Source of the DNA: Bipolaris cookei
Lineage: Eukaryota > Ascomycota > Dothideomycetes > Pleosporales > Pleosporaceae
NCBI GenBank assembly: GCA_002286855.1
Contig: NRSV01000007.1
Location: forward strand, 445,277 to 509,276
Direction: 5' to 3'
DNA length: 64,000 nt
Shown: positions 33,027 through 44,292 of the stretch, one piece after another
Layout: the number at the start of each line of letters is the position of its first letter
How positions within the stretch are numbered: position 1 is the first letter of the stretch
The notes under the pieces: generated by a model
Told to the model about the DNA's origin: nothing
Databases searched by the model: none
Seen by the model: only the letters and a program-made list of their open reading frames with translations
Position numbers and translations under genes: made by a program

Positions 33027-34392
33027 AGCACAGGGGGTGAGGTGTAGACGAGGCGAATATAACCAGGCGGAAATGACGGATAAAGGCAGGGCGAGTTGAG
33101 GCGGTATGTGGGCTGATGTAAGTCGATGGGCGGGTGGACAGGGTGGAAAAAAAGACAAGTCGCCGTCTGGGTTGAGTGCTTGTGTGACGATGCACCAGGG
33201 CCGGGTGCGGTGGATGAGGCGACACGACGACACAAGATGCAAATGACGTTGTGGAGGGGGGCACATATAGGACTTGGATACGAGCACCACGTTTGCTGTC
33301 AGACGGACAGAGGCACGCGGGCGTCATCTTGTACGCGTTGAGGCGGGCGGGCGAGGCCACTGCAGGCGGTGCGGGGGGTTTGATAGTAGCTAGCACTAGC
33401 ATTGGCATTGGCATTGGCGTCGGGCATGGGGGGCGACGGCAGGAATGATATATGCAATCGAGAGAGGCAGTCCGAGGCAGTCTGTGACAGTCAGCCAGCC
33501 AGGCCGGCGTGCCCTGTGGTTTGCGGTGCGTGGGCCGGGCGATTCCAAGAGCACGGCCGTGGTATCGTGGTGATGACGCTCTGCGGGTCGGGTGATTAGC
33601 GTCACAAGCGCTCGAGACGCATGCTGTGCTGGCAACGCATCCATGGCGACAGCGGACAGCGGAATGGGCCTGTGGACATGGCTCCGGGCATGCTGTGGTG
33701 GGGTGGATGTGCAGAGTTAGAGGGGGATATGCGCCCCACCGGGCTCGGGCGGTGGTGGTGCAGGAGGTGCAGGCAGGCGGTGGGCAGACAACGAATCCGC
33801 GAGAGTCGAGGCGGGAGGAGCCACGGTCCCGTCACTCGACGGGTGCTTATGGCGGGCGGCCGCGTCGAGGTGAGGTCATGTGAGCGCTAGGCGGTTTGCA
33901 GGCTAAGGCGCCCCGTGCCATTGGGGCTTTTGCAGGCAGCGCGCAGGGGAGTGGCCGCTGTGGCCGCGGTGCGTGTCCACTCGTCGTCCTCAACTCCAGC
34001 GACGCTTAGCTGACTACTAGCGAAGAAGGTCATGCATTCCCATCCCCGGCCCTGCCCCTCTGCCCTCTGGCTGTTCCTCGCCTCGCTTGTCTCGTCTCAC
34101 AGAACATCGCCGCCGGATAACACCACGCTGTCAGTTGACAAGCCTGGCCCGCGACAGCCCTCCATCCGCCTCCCGTCGGCTGTCCAACTCCTGTCCCGAT
34201 CCGGCCCGAGCCCTCGCTCTGTCTCTGTCTCTGTCTCTGTTTCTGTGTCTCTTTTTTTTCCCTCTCTCTCTGCTCCTGCTCCTGCTCCTGCTCCCACACT
34301 ATATCCCTCGTGCCCTGCGCTCCTGCCCGCCCGAGCAACCCCCGCCATAGCAATCCTTTCTGCCACTGCCGTCATGAATAATCCCACATAAA
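33027..34392. other. 1.4-kb intergenic region
   Basis: Between PPAT and the F-box-like gene. G/C-rich with no convincing frame; it ends in a pyrimidine-rich repeat just before the next start, so it probably includes a long leader for that gene. Confidence 0.5.
34216..34294. repeat. CTGTCT and CTCCTG microsatellites
   Basis: A CTGTCT-type repeat, a T/C run and then about four GCTCCT units. It lies 100-175 bp upstream of the F-box-like start codon on the plus strand. Confidence 0.75.
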
Positions 34393-36007
34393 ATGGGTAT
34401 CCTTGATCTTGCCGACGAGCTTCTTCGCATCATTCTCGAATATGTCGCCTCGGAACCCGAAAAGCCCATTAGTCTCGAACGCCGCGCCTATCTCTCGCAG
34501 GAGAGCTTCAAGCTGCCTCTGCCTCCAGACCACGACCAGGCCCAGACCATCGCCGCCTTTCGCCTGACCTGCACAAAGTTTTCCGACCTCGGCGTCATCC
34601 ATCAGTTCTCACGTGTCACCACCCGTTTCTCCAAAAGAGGCCTTGACCGGCTCGAGAAGATTGCCAGCCAGCCGCACATTGCTCGCCGTGTCAAGAAATT
34701 CAGTTACATGGTCCCGTTCTTCTACGACGAAGGTCCGACTAACCCTTTTTCTTCAACCCGCAAATTCCACATATCTAGCCAACACTAACTCGGCTGTAGG
34801 ACGGGAGCGGTTACAAGAACTTCTCCATACACAGCCCAACAGCTTCGCCCTCTTTGACGTTCGTCACTTCCAAACAAAGGCAAACGAGCAAAGAGAAATT
34901 GTCCGCACGGGAGAAGATGCCCGTATTCTCCACATAGCACTTCGCCAATTCACTTCACTTCAGCACATCCAGATTCTGCGTGTGCAGGACCAAGAAGAGG
35001 GGAAGCTTATTAATTACATGCGGAGCCATGAGCTAAACGACCTAGTCCCGCGGTGGCCTCCGGCCTGCCTGCACAGCGCAAAGACAATAGGTCAGGCCCT
35101 TCTCAAGTCAGGATCTCCATGCTCAAGAATCTCATCGCCCATGCTTAGTCCACAGAGTGTGTCGAGTGCTGTTGAGAATCCACCATCCACACTAGGCATC
35201 CTTGCCAGTCGCCTGACTTGCTTAGAACTACACTTTGATGATAGCACCGACCTTGATGTGCGCATGCGAGACCTCTCTTCTCTATCCAAGGCCCTATTCA
35301 CTGCAGCCAAGAATATAGAGGCGTTACATATTGGCTTTCCATCGTACAGGCCACTCTCCATCCAACTAGAGGAACTTTTCCATAACGTCAAGTGGGACAA
35401 GTTACAGGCTTTTGGCATACAAGCATGGCGACTAAATGCAGAAGAAATTATTGGATTTGCACAGAGACACCGAGAGACATTGCGTGGATTGCGGCTCCGA
35501 GACGTACTTCTAAGGCAAGGAAGTAGATGGAATGATGTCCTGCCTTGCCTACGGGACGACCTCCCAAGGCTCGACTGGGTCAGCTTAAGGCGAATTGATT
35601 ACGAGCAACATTTTGATGAGCAGTGGGTGTTGGGGGCCGAAGTACCAGACGATCCTCTTGTTGGAAGCGACAGTAGTGACGAGAGCGAGGACTGGGAATA
35701 TGATGGGGAACAAGAGGAGCCATTCGACAACCACAGCGTTAATGGACACGATCACGACGACAGCTCGATAGCTGGCACAGAATCGGATACAGAAACTGAC
35801 GAGCCGGAACCGGAGCAGGGCGGAACTCTCCACTTCCCACCCATGCCAGATACCCCAGCCTCGGTCACCTGGTGCAATTGCAACGGTCATATGGACAGTG
35901 TAGACGCGTTAGGAGACGATGGTATCATGGTCACCAACCAGCAACGCAAGTTCTGGGAGAAGTGGGTCGTCAGGAAGATCTGCACCGAGCAGCACGGCCA
36001 TAAATAA
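34393..36007 (+). CDS. F-box-like protein, substrate unknown
   Basis: Two exons (34393-34732, 34800-36007; intron 67 nt) give 515 residues. The first 40 residues (GILDLADELLRIILEYV) resemble an F-box start, as in SCF ubiquitin-ligase receptors. The middle holds LRR-like segments, for example SRLTCLELHFDDST, NIEALHIGFPSY and HRETLRGLRLRDV. The C-terminal 120 residues are acidic and low in complexity (SDSSDESEDWEYDGEQEEP) and end in a basic tail with a WCNCNGH patch. It is probably an F-box receptor with a diverged LRR domain; no substrate can be predicted. The donor context GTCCGA is weak but frame continuity and the CTGTAG acceptor support the intron. Confidence 0.68.
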
Positions 36008-37083
36008 GCGAGCCCTTGTGCACTTCCACGAGGCGTCGTCGTTTTTGTTGGCGGGCAGCGTTCCGGCATAAGATGGCGTCCTCTTATCGAACCGTTCAAG
36101 GACCGTCTGTGCGTGGACTTCGCATATACATGTTCGCAGCAGCCAAAGCACCGCGCTCGGGCGCTTATGCAATATCCAGCAACCGTCCACTACATTCACT
36201 CCCAAAAAAGCAAACGCGACCACATTGTGTCGTCAATCCAGGAACCCCGCTTTTACGATTCAGTATGGAAATCAGCTTCTTTCGCATGCTCTCGGAGTAT
36301 CACAGGCAACCTTTACTGTTCACTTCTTTCACTGTTGCGTACGCATACCGGGTGCACGCCTACTTTGATTACGGCATTCCAATCACCGAGGAAAAAAATC
36401 TCGTTTTTTGTTTTTGCGAACTCAACGGCCTTTGCAAAGACGGGCTACCCCACTTGTGCCCTCGTCATCCTATCTAATGCCCCGAAAAGTCTTATGATCA
36501 CAATCTTCACACATCCAACTCAACTTTTCCCCTTGGTTTTTCCGAATCACTCCTTTTACAGATAACGAATGTCACGTAGCGTGGGAGGGTAATATCGTTT
36601 CCTTTTCTTTATCCATTATACACACGTTTGGTTTATTGTAGACGTCCAACTTTTCTCACCCACGCCTATAGTATATTACCTATGCCCGGTGTATAGTTTC
36701 ATTCTGGAGCCCAGTATATCACTTTAGGCTAGATGAATGATACTACTCAAAACTTTCTGCTATTTGCTTCATGATGAGTTGCCCTTATTGAGAAGTCATT
36801 GACTCTTAGTATTACTGATGGAGCACGTTTTTGGAACGAGATGGTGAGGATGCACGCATAGTCTGGACTGATAGAGTTACAGGAAATCACGTGTGAATTG
36901 CTAGGTAAGAGCAGAGAGCATTTGCCTCGTAAACTTCTTCACTTACCATCTCGGCAGCGATGAGTAGGCACCTGCACCTGCAGCACTTGCCCTTGCAGCA
37001 CTCGTCGCCTCGCAGATATCACGACACGTACGCACAAGCCTTGTTCACTTCACCAGACGATAAACGCGCTCGTCGTACGTCAG
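36008..37083. other. 1.1-kb gene-free region
   Basis: Frames here are short and of unlikely composition. Base composition falls towards A/T from about 36480, which marks the left side of the accessory-looking block. Confidence 0.45.
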
Positions 37084-37750
37084 ATGGCGTTTCGCGTTTA
37101 CTTAAGGCTTGGTATGCTAGTATACTATCATATTAGCAGTATGCAGCACCAAAAGTCTTCATCTTCAAACTTGAACAGCAATTCAATAAAAGTACATTTT
37201 GAGCAACCTTGCCATGAACTTCACATGTGGCGGGAGGTTGATGCCGGAGTAATGATATGGGAGCCCACCTCGGAAACCGTCATCACTCAAACAGTGGAAG
37301 AGCAGCCTCAGCATGGGCAGTCATACACCGCTACAGACAAAGATTTACAAGGCAAGAGATAATAAATTACTAATCATTTTCTCCTTCGATACAAGTCCTA
37401 ACAATCCACAAGGGTCTTTGGCTAGCAATTGCGACCATGCCCAACGAGACCTGACCCTTTCTCCATTTGAGGATGTTTTCGGTCCGTCACTTGACAGTAT
37501 TGAGCCCTGTAAAGGAATTTTGATATTTGAATTTTCAGGCTCTTTGCCTTCAGAAAGAGAGGGTTCGACGCAAGCATCGCATTGTTCTTCTTCTGCCTCT
37601 TCCTGGTTACATGAAGAAAACGTTTGTACACCCAGAACAAGCGGCATTGATCTTTCCAAGAGTCAAACAAGCTCCTCAAGTTGCGCGTCCGATAGTACCG
37701 AGTTACAGTCCACACCTTGCCCTCGCCGTATGGCACCAAAACAAAACTGA
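37084..37750 (+). CDS. Hypothetical protein with a likely GC-AG intron
   Basis: Two open stretches join exactly if the intron is 37352-37412, with a GC donor (AAG-GCAAGA), an ACTAATC branch-like site and a CACAAG acceptor: 268 + 338 nt gives 201 residues. Starts at 37084 or 37141 are both in frame. The protein is hydrophilic: a segment VHFEQPCHELHMWREVD, then a Ser-rich tail with LTLSPFEDVFGPSLDSIEP. No family recognised. GC-AG introns are a few percent or less of fungal introns, so the join needs transcript support. It may be the first part of a longer gene that continues into the ORFs to its right. Confidence 0.45.
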
Positions 37751-37844
37751 CCGCCATTTTCTACATCCTGGTGGCACCCGCCGCTCCAATTCAAGTAATC
37801 CTGAGAGAGGCTCCCTACCAGTACATCAGAAACTCACATTCAAA

Positions 37845-38357
37845 ATGAGACGCTCTAGCGACCGCGTTACATCTGCATCACCTTTAAAAGAATTAAACAA
37901 TCTGCAATCATTGGCAGCTATCCGAAGGATTGAAAGGGCCCTACCACACCTGTGGGATGAGGAGGAACGGGAGCTATTGACTATTCTATATAGGTGGTAC
38001 GACAATGCCGACCCCACTACCATTCCCCAAGTCTTCAATCAAATTACCGGCCTTGAAATTCGCCTGTCAGTCGTACGATACCAATTCGAGAGCCACGTAT
38101 TCCTGTATGGCGGACGCGTCTTTCCTGAATGCGCCCGTATAATGGCTACTCCATTCTATGATCCTGTCGGGCAGTACAATGCTATTCGTGGGATTATAGA
38201 AAAAACTGCCGCAGACTCGGTTATTGATTTACGGCGTAGAGAAACAGAAATTGTGTTCGATTCTGGTGCCGCGCGGTGGGCGAAGTCCCCAAGGACCAGA
38301 AGAACGTATAGGTCCCTGGTTCGCCGCGCTGCGCAAAAGGAGATAGAAAAGGGTTGA
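37845..38357 (+). CDS. Hypothetical protein with SANT/Myb-like segment
   Basis: 170 residues from the ATG at 37845; the frame is open further upstream to 37527. It has a helical block LPHLWDEEERELLTILYRWY, then PQVFNQITGLEIRL and YQFESHVFLYG, resembling the SANT/Myb-like 'WxxEERELLxxLxRWY ... FN' region I associate with lineage-expanded Pezizomycotina proteins that also carry DUF7587. The Arg-rich end (RRTYRSLVRRAAQKE) is strongly basic. It may be a separate gene or an exon of a longer one with the ORF at 38448-39618. The stop at 38355-38357 precedes that ORF by 90 bp. Confidence 0.5.
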   Translation: MRRSSDRVTSASPLKELNNLQSLAAIRRIERALPHLWDEEERELLTILYRWYDNADPTTIPQVFNQITGLEIRLSVVRYQFESHVFLYGGRVFPECARIMATPFYDPVGQYNAIRGIIEKTAADSVIDLRRRETEIVFDSGAARWAKSPRTRRTYRSLVRRAAQKEIEKG

Positions 38358-38447
38358 ACTTCTCAATTGACTCAAATTGTTGTAGTGCCGTCAAATCAGC
38401 AAGAAACACTGATACCAGAATGCCTACTTGGGCATGTAGTATTGTCC

Positions 38448-39618
38448 ATGGACAACCAAGACGAGGAAAAGTGGTCTGACGTTGAAGACCCGAGTCGCCG
38501 TACAGCTTTAGTGGAACGATTGTGGTACTCTATAGAGCCTGTCAAGCGCAAAGTTACCTTTCACGTCTGGGATAAGAACAGTCGAACTACACTCAGTAAA
38601 GAAGATGAGTTTTTTTCAGCCAGGCTTTTACCATCTGGTGCGGTGAACATCCTCCGCCATTCACTCCAGACGGTGATGTCAGGGATGCACTGAAGCTGTT
38701 AACCAACTTGTGTATTATTGTTCCATTATAGTCCTGTATTAGCCGTTGGCTAAACCAACTTGTGTAAGCAACTAGAAGAAACGAAAGGTTCCTAGAATCT
38801 AGAATGACCATGAAGTTACAGATTTGTGCTTGAAGGGCGGGGCGTCTACTTTTGTTTCCTTGTCTACGAGCTTACTACAGGCTTTGGTCAAAGCAAGCAT
38901 CACGGATAACCCATGGATAGCAATCGGTGAGTGAGAAGCTTTATTTGGAGAAATTTAGGATTGACTATCTAACACGATGACAGTGGCGTTGGACCATCCC
39001 TCACTTACAACTCCAAACAAGACATTAGCAGCAGCAGACGTCCTTCGAATGCTCAAGTCAGAAGGTCAAGCATGGTGGGCTCGCTACAAAGGTCACGCGG
39101 ATAAATCGTCAGTCTACCTACTGCCCTATTTACCTTATAAACAGCTCGTAGAACGCATGGTATGGGCCTCGGTACCCGCCGCAGCAATCCTATATCACTT
39201 CCCCATCGCCAACCTCCACATCCTAGCACACAGGGAATCTGTCTGCTCTCAGCTCTTAAACCTATCCGCATTTCAATCCTATAGACGTACACGCCACGTT
39301 TCTTATCGCATGCGCGAACAGCGCAATACCATCATTACACATACCATACGAGCGGTGGCAACCATCGCGCGGGCTTTTGGCATGCATTGTGAATGCGTTA
39401 GTCCCATCCATATCCAAGGTTTCATCACCGCTTTGGTCGATTCGTTTCAACTCAGTTACGACGAGACGGGAGATGCCCACACGAGTAACATCACACATAA
39501 CTTTCCAGTGACGCTTCGATCACGTGTTCACCGCTTTGAAGACGTTGCTCTCGCGTTTCTCGAGGGCGCTAGGCAGGGAAACAATACCATTGCGTATTAC
39601 GCGCGTCGTCTGTCGTAG
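38448..39618 (+). CDS. DUF7587-like protein, apparently frameshifted
   Basis: Assembled by reading frame: 38448 onward (VTFHVWDKNSRTTLS), then a change of frame at a run of seven T (38610-38616), after which WCGEHPPPFTPDGDVRDAL reads on; then a probable intron 38712-38821, an exon reading GGASTFVSLSTSLLQALV and ITDNPWIAI, a clear intron 38937-38983 (GTGAGT ... CTAACACGATGACAG) and a last exon 38984-39618. The order of 'R-W-D-x-S-R' start, Ser-rich 'FVSLSTSLLQAL', 'PWIAI' and 'WASVPAAAILYHF' is what I recall of DUF7587 domains; I could not search. If the frameshift is real this is a pseudogene; if it is one missing T the gene is intact. The C-terminal 100 residues are not recognised. Confidence 0.45.
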
Positions 39619-40154
39619 TCAGATCAAGATGTAGAGTGAATAGCTTTTTGTTAATTGTCTCATCACTCGCTTTTTCTTTGTTTGCCAACGCGATTCGGGA
39701 GTAGGGGTTCTCCCACAGATATGTCAAGTTGATATAAACATAAAGTTTGTGCAGTTTTGTTTTCTTCGGGGCAGCCAAAAGGAGGATATAGCGGCGTTTG
39801 TAGTGAGGTTTTTTTTATGGGGTTTCGCCGGGATGAGGGTAACAAAGTACTCCAGCTGCTTGCTGCCCATACACCCCAATGTAAGAAAGATGCGCTCGGA
39901 TATTCACACGTACGTCCAGCTTCAAGAGACATCGAACAGGCATATGGTATATTATCCCACACTCCCTACCGCATCATCTTAGAAGCCATAAGCATACCAA
40001 AACTACACATCAAAACAGCACTACATAACATCTGACAACAAATTCGAATTCCTCATAACGCAAATTAACTACCATCCTCATCCTGTCCCCTATCCCCTCT
40101 GCGTCTCACTCGCTACTTCCTCGTCACAACCACACCCACCACACTCACCCCCAC
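39619..40154. other. Convergent 3' intergenic region
   Basis: About 540 bp between the DUF7587-like gene and the Trp-repeat secreted protein gene, both ending towards it. No coding signal. Confidence 0.45.
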
Positions 40155-41584
40155 TCATCTCCCCCAAATCACTGTCGCAGTAGGCTGTTCCACCCCCACA
40201 CTATTAACCTGACTCGGGATCGAAGGCGGAGGAAATTCATCATCATCATCATCATCATCGGGAGGTAGTTCAGAGTTGTCTTGGCGTTTGTCCCAGATGA
40301 CAGTTGCGGTGGGGGGTTGGATACCGAGGCTGTTTGGTGGGGAAGGGAGGGTGGGCGGGGGGAAGTCCAGGTCTTCTTCTTCCTCTTCTTCTGGGTCTTC
40401 AGGGAAAGGGTCTTCTGGGACCTCTGGGAAGGGATCCTCAGGGTCTTCGGGAAAGAGGGCAGAAGTAGTTGCTAGGGGGCGTTTTCCCCAGCTTATGCTG
40501 AAGCCGGGGGGGCCGAGGGTGATTTCGGGGGGAGCATAGGAGGTGGGTTCTGGGGTTGGGGTTGGTGTGGGTGTGGGTGTAGGAGTGGCTTTTGAAGTGA
40601 ATGTTGGGGTAGGTGTAGGTGTAGCTTTTGAAGTAGATGGAACCGTGGACTTAGATGTAGCCTTAGAAGTCGCCTTAGACGTAGGCTTCTTAGTCGAGGT
40701 AGGTTTTGGCTTCTTTGTAGATGTAGGCTTAGCATTGCGTTGCTCTATGGCCCAACTTACGCTATACTGGGGTGGCGATGAGCTGGTCTGTACTTCCTTC
40801 GTCGATGTCGGCTTTCGGGTTGACGACGGCCTGGGCCAAGTCGTGGATTTGAAAGTCGTTGGTTTTGGTGGCCACGGGTTCCAAGAAGGATATCCTGGCT
40901 TTCTGGTCGAAGAAATCTTCCTGGATGAAGTGAACTTGCTGGCAGGCACTGAGGAAAAAGAAGAAGAAGAAGTCTGTTTGGAAATGCTGGAGCTTGTTGA
41001 GACAGACGGTGATGATGTGATGGATGGGTGCTCTGGAGTTGGGTTAGGTGTAGGTGTAGGCACAGGAGTGGGCGCCGAGGAGGCACCCGGGCCTTCTCCA
41101 TCCCAGCTAATGCTATAGGATGGATTTTCAATACTGAATTGGTCGCTCGGTTTTAGTGAGGGGTATTCAGGTCCGGGTGTCGGTTCAGGCTCACTAGTCT
41201 CCCAGCTAATCCAGAATGACGGTTTTCCAACACTGATTTGGTCCGTTGGCTTGGGAGGAGGGTATACAGGCTCTTCAGGGGCAGGAGTAGGCTCGGGACC
41301 GCTTGTTTCCCAGCTAATCCAGCCAGATGGTGTTCCGAGACTAATTTCATCGGTCAGCTTTGGTGGATTGACAGGCTCATAGGGGTCTTCAGTGGGTTCC
41401 GGATTGCCAGTGTCCCATGAGATGCTTTGCTGGGGTGGAGTTATTTCTAGTTGACGCTCTTGAAAGCTAGCAGGTGCAGCACGGATACTAAAACACGTCG
41501 GTATTTGTAGATAGATGCAAGCAGAATAACAAACCTGATTGCAAGGCCAAGTAGCACTAGCACACTATTGCGTGCAGGAGCCAT
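40155..41584 (-). CDS. Secreted repeat protein with eight Trp-ending motifs
   Basis: Two exons (41535-41584 and 40155-41487, intron 49 nt? joined at AG|T in frame) give 460 residues. The N-terminus (MAPARNSVLVLLGLAISIRA) is a clean signal peptide. The rest is Pro/Thr/Ser-rich with eight repeats of about 11 residues ending in Trp, at Trp41, 76, 112, 145, 262, 350, 415 and 458: SISWD, WISWE, WISWE, SISWD, SVSWA, SISWGKR, TVIWDKR, TVIWGR. They sit in P-x(2-5)-(S/T)-(I/V)-(S/I)-W contexts and are spaced 33-117 residues apart. The last three are followed by basic residues (KR, KR, R), which are Kex2-type processing signals. The spacers hold TPTP runs, KPTSTKKP repeats and acidic EDPEE and DDDD blocks. 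No family recognised; it could be a cell-wall protein or a processed peptide precursor. Confidence 0.72.
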
Positions 41585-42552
41585 GTTTGGTCGAAGACGT
41601 ATGGTGCAAGATCAAATTTTATAATTCTGTGGTGTAATTCTGATCTTTCATTGCGACTGTGTGGCAAAGTTATAGACGTTTCTCCAGTCACTGATTCTGG
41701 TCAATCTAGAAGAATATGCAACGATACAGTGCCAAGATGAAAGATACGAGACCACGCGCCATGAGTCCTTTGTGAACTTCGGTTGAATCTATGTGACACC
41801 ACAAGCCTCTGCATTAGCGAGGCTTGATAGTCGATGTTCTGGACTCTAAGTTGTACTTCGATCTCGCAGCGCAATATACAGTGATAACCGCCGGGTCCAC
41901 CTGCAGTGTCACTTGAAAGAAACCTAATTTTAGACATACACTGTCCAGTAGCGTGTGTTGAATTTACAAAATGTGGAAGGTGTCGGCAAAATTAAAGTGC
42001 GTCTTGTCTGGCTATATCGCTGGGTATTTTGCGTGATTGTGCCATGGTTGCAAACAGCCGAGAAGGCAGGGTTTCCCTCGTGAGGACTTTGCATAATACA
42101 TGAACCAACTTTAACAATCATGTCGCTCGACCAATGAAACTATCTCACTTGCATGAACTCGGTCCAGAATCAATATTACCAGAACCCCTTGCTTGTATCT
42201 GATGTGACCAAGACATGGTCATACAGCCCCTATTAGGAATATCGCAGACTGGTAATGAACTATCACAGCCCATACCTCGGTGTATGTATGCTGGTAACTG
42301 TGCGGCATGCCGGGAGGGAGTGTAAAGACCGCAACAGCCGTCGAACTGAAAGCGCTTCTGGCAATCGGATTGTTCTCGTAATCACGAGACACCAAATCAT
42401 GACAGCGACACTGACCCTACTTGCAGACAAACTGACTATTGAACAGTTGCTTATTTCCACTATGGAATACCCGGGAAGGCGGATATTGGTGGTGTAGTCC
42501 CGGGAGCCAAGGAACGAAGAGAGCACTGTTGCATGTAGGACGTGCTTGGCCG
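41585..42552. other. Intergenic, no gene seen
   Basis: About 970 bp upstream of the Trp-repeat gene and downstream of QRI7. It presumably holds the former's promoter. Frames are not protein-like. Confidence 0.5.
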
Positions 42553-44292
42553 TCACCCGTCTTCTGGAGGATCTAGAAGTTTGTCGAGTGGCCATTTTCG
42601 TATGGCGCGAATACTTAGTGGATTGACGTATCCCGCTTCGAACATCTCAAGTCCGGCCCATCCAATCATGGCAGCATTGTCGGTGCAAAATTTGGGAGGA
42701 GGAAAGTAGAGCTCAACATCTGGAAATCCGTGAGCACAAAGGGTACACGCAAGTCTGATAATAGGTTAGCTTGATCTATTTTGACAGCCGAATAACAGCA
42801 GGCACGATTCCTGGGAATTGAGAGTACGTACATGTGTCGAAGAAGGGAGTTTGCAGCGACGCCTCCAGCCATGACGACGGCAGGCTTTGACGTTGTGATA
42901 TCTCGCTGGGATTGCAGGCTTAGCACCACCCGCGAAGCTAGGTGCTCGAAAGCTGCGCGCATAGTTTCTCTAGCCAGATCCATTCTCTCTTCGATTTCAA
43001 TCTTGGTAACTGCTCGCTCAACCTTGTTAAATTTGCTTGTAGTAGGATCCATGCCGTATCGTACGATGCGCTCGACCATTGTAGTGATGCCGGAAAAGCT
43101 CATCTCAAGGCTATTAATCTTGACACCCCCACCGGATTTAGTCAGTGGCTTGTTGAGAGCCCAACCCCATTTAGTAGTGTTTCTCCGCATTGCATCTTCG
43201 TGATTTGTCGGGACTATATACCACTTATACTGATGACCATGCGTACTCAGATAACTTTGAGCGGAGTGTATGGACTGCACAGACGGTGATATCACAGTTG
43301 TTTGACCTTCCAGACCTGAATTAGGAAATGCAAATGCTTCAAGGAGTGCTCCATACATGGTGCTCTTGGTTGTTTGTAGTAATTCTGCAGGCAGGACGAC
43401 ACGAGCAATCTTGTCCAAGCATTCTCCAATGGCAATGTCATTCGTGGACCCCAATACACGATGATGTGTCAAAGAAGCAGAGTGGATGAGTAACGTGTGG
43501 CCACCAGATGCCAGCACTGACAAGAACGGAAACTTGGGCGCAGGCTCAGGCAATGGATGGGCATATGATTCAAGAGCGCTCATCATTCGTGGCGTGAGAG
43601 CATGTGCTTGCATGTGGTGAACGCCGATGAGAGGTTTCTGGGGTAGGTGTCAGTGGCAGGTTCATGGGGAGACCAGCGTGCAGTACCTGCCATGCTACAG
43701 CAAGGCCCTTTGCGGTATCGAGGCCCGTGAACAGGTTGCTACGCATACCAGGTCCGCGCGTAACGGAAATGAAGTCAGGTAGTCTTCTTGTTGCAATGTC
43801 TACTTGGCCTGACTGCGTCGACTCTGCATTCGGAAGAACACGCTCATTGCGCATTGGGAGATGGCGCATGGCTTCATGCACAAGTGTCGCAAGACTCTCT
43901 TGGTGAGATTGAAGCGATACCAGGGGGTGCACACCTTGGTATACTGAGTTGTTGGACGTGACTTTATTGTGGAAATGCAGTTTTGCTGTCACGTGGCCAT
44001 GGTGGTTTCCTTTTTCGACTATAGCCACCGAAGTATCATCGCATGATGTCTCAATGGCAAGGGTCATAAGGCATCTTTGCAATGGCCATTGGCGTAGGCG
44101 ACGAGTTGTTGAGCGGATGGCGGCCTGGAGCCCAGGGGAGCGAGGCCGCATTAGCTCTGCGGTGTGGGCGAGTGTGGAGTGGTACGGGTACGGGTACTGG
44201 TGCAGGTGCAGCAATGGTGGTGGCGAGTAGCGAGCGAGGAGGATTTCTGTGCATGAACGTCGGAAGGGTTCCGGGGCCCAGGGCCCAGGCAT
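42553..44292 (-). CDS. QRI7: Mitochondrial tRNA t6A synthesis protein Qri7
   Basis: Three exons (43687-44292, 42832-43637, 42553-42754; introns 49 and 77 nt) give 537 residues. It is the Kae1/TsaD/Qri7 fold: MTLAIETSCDDTSVAIVE, ISVTRGPGMRSNLFTGL, then IGVHHMQAHALTP with the metal-binding HxxxH (His210, His214), FPFLSVLASGGHT and the C-terminal CTDNAAMIGWAG. Qri7 transfers the threonylcarbamoyl group onto A37 of ANN-decoding mitochondrial tRNAs. The Arg/Pro-rich N-terminus (RPRSPGLQAAIRSTTRRLRQ) is a mitochondrial presequence; translation may start at 44292 or at the ATG at 44151. An insertion of about 50 residues between 'LDKIAR' and the 'NSLEMSFSG' region is common in fungal Qri7. Divergent from the patatin gene. 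Confidence 0.95.

Noticed and set aside
40543..41118. Plus-strand frame reading GVGVGV repeats
   Set aside because: Antisense of the TPTP and STKKP repeats of the Trp-motif secreted protein.
40155..41584. Dikaritin-type RiPP cluster around the Trp-motif protein
   Set aside because: No DUF3328 (UstY-type) oxidase, tyrosinase or methyltransferase was seen within the window, so only the precursor-like features are reported.
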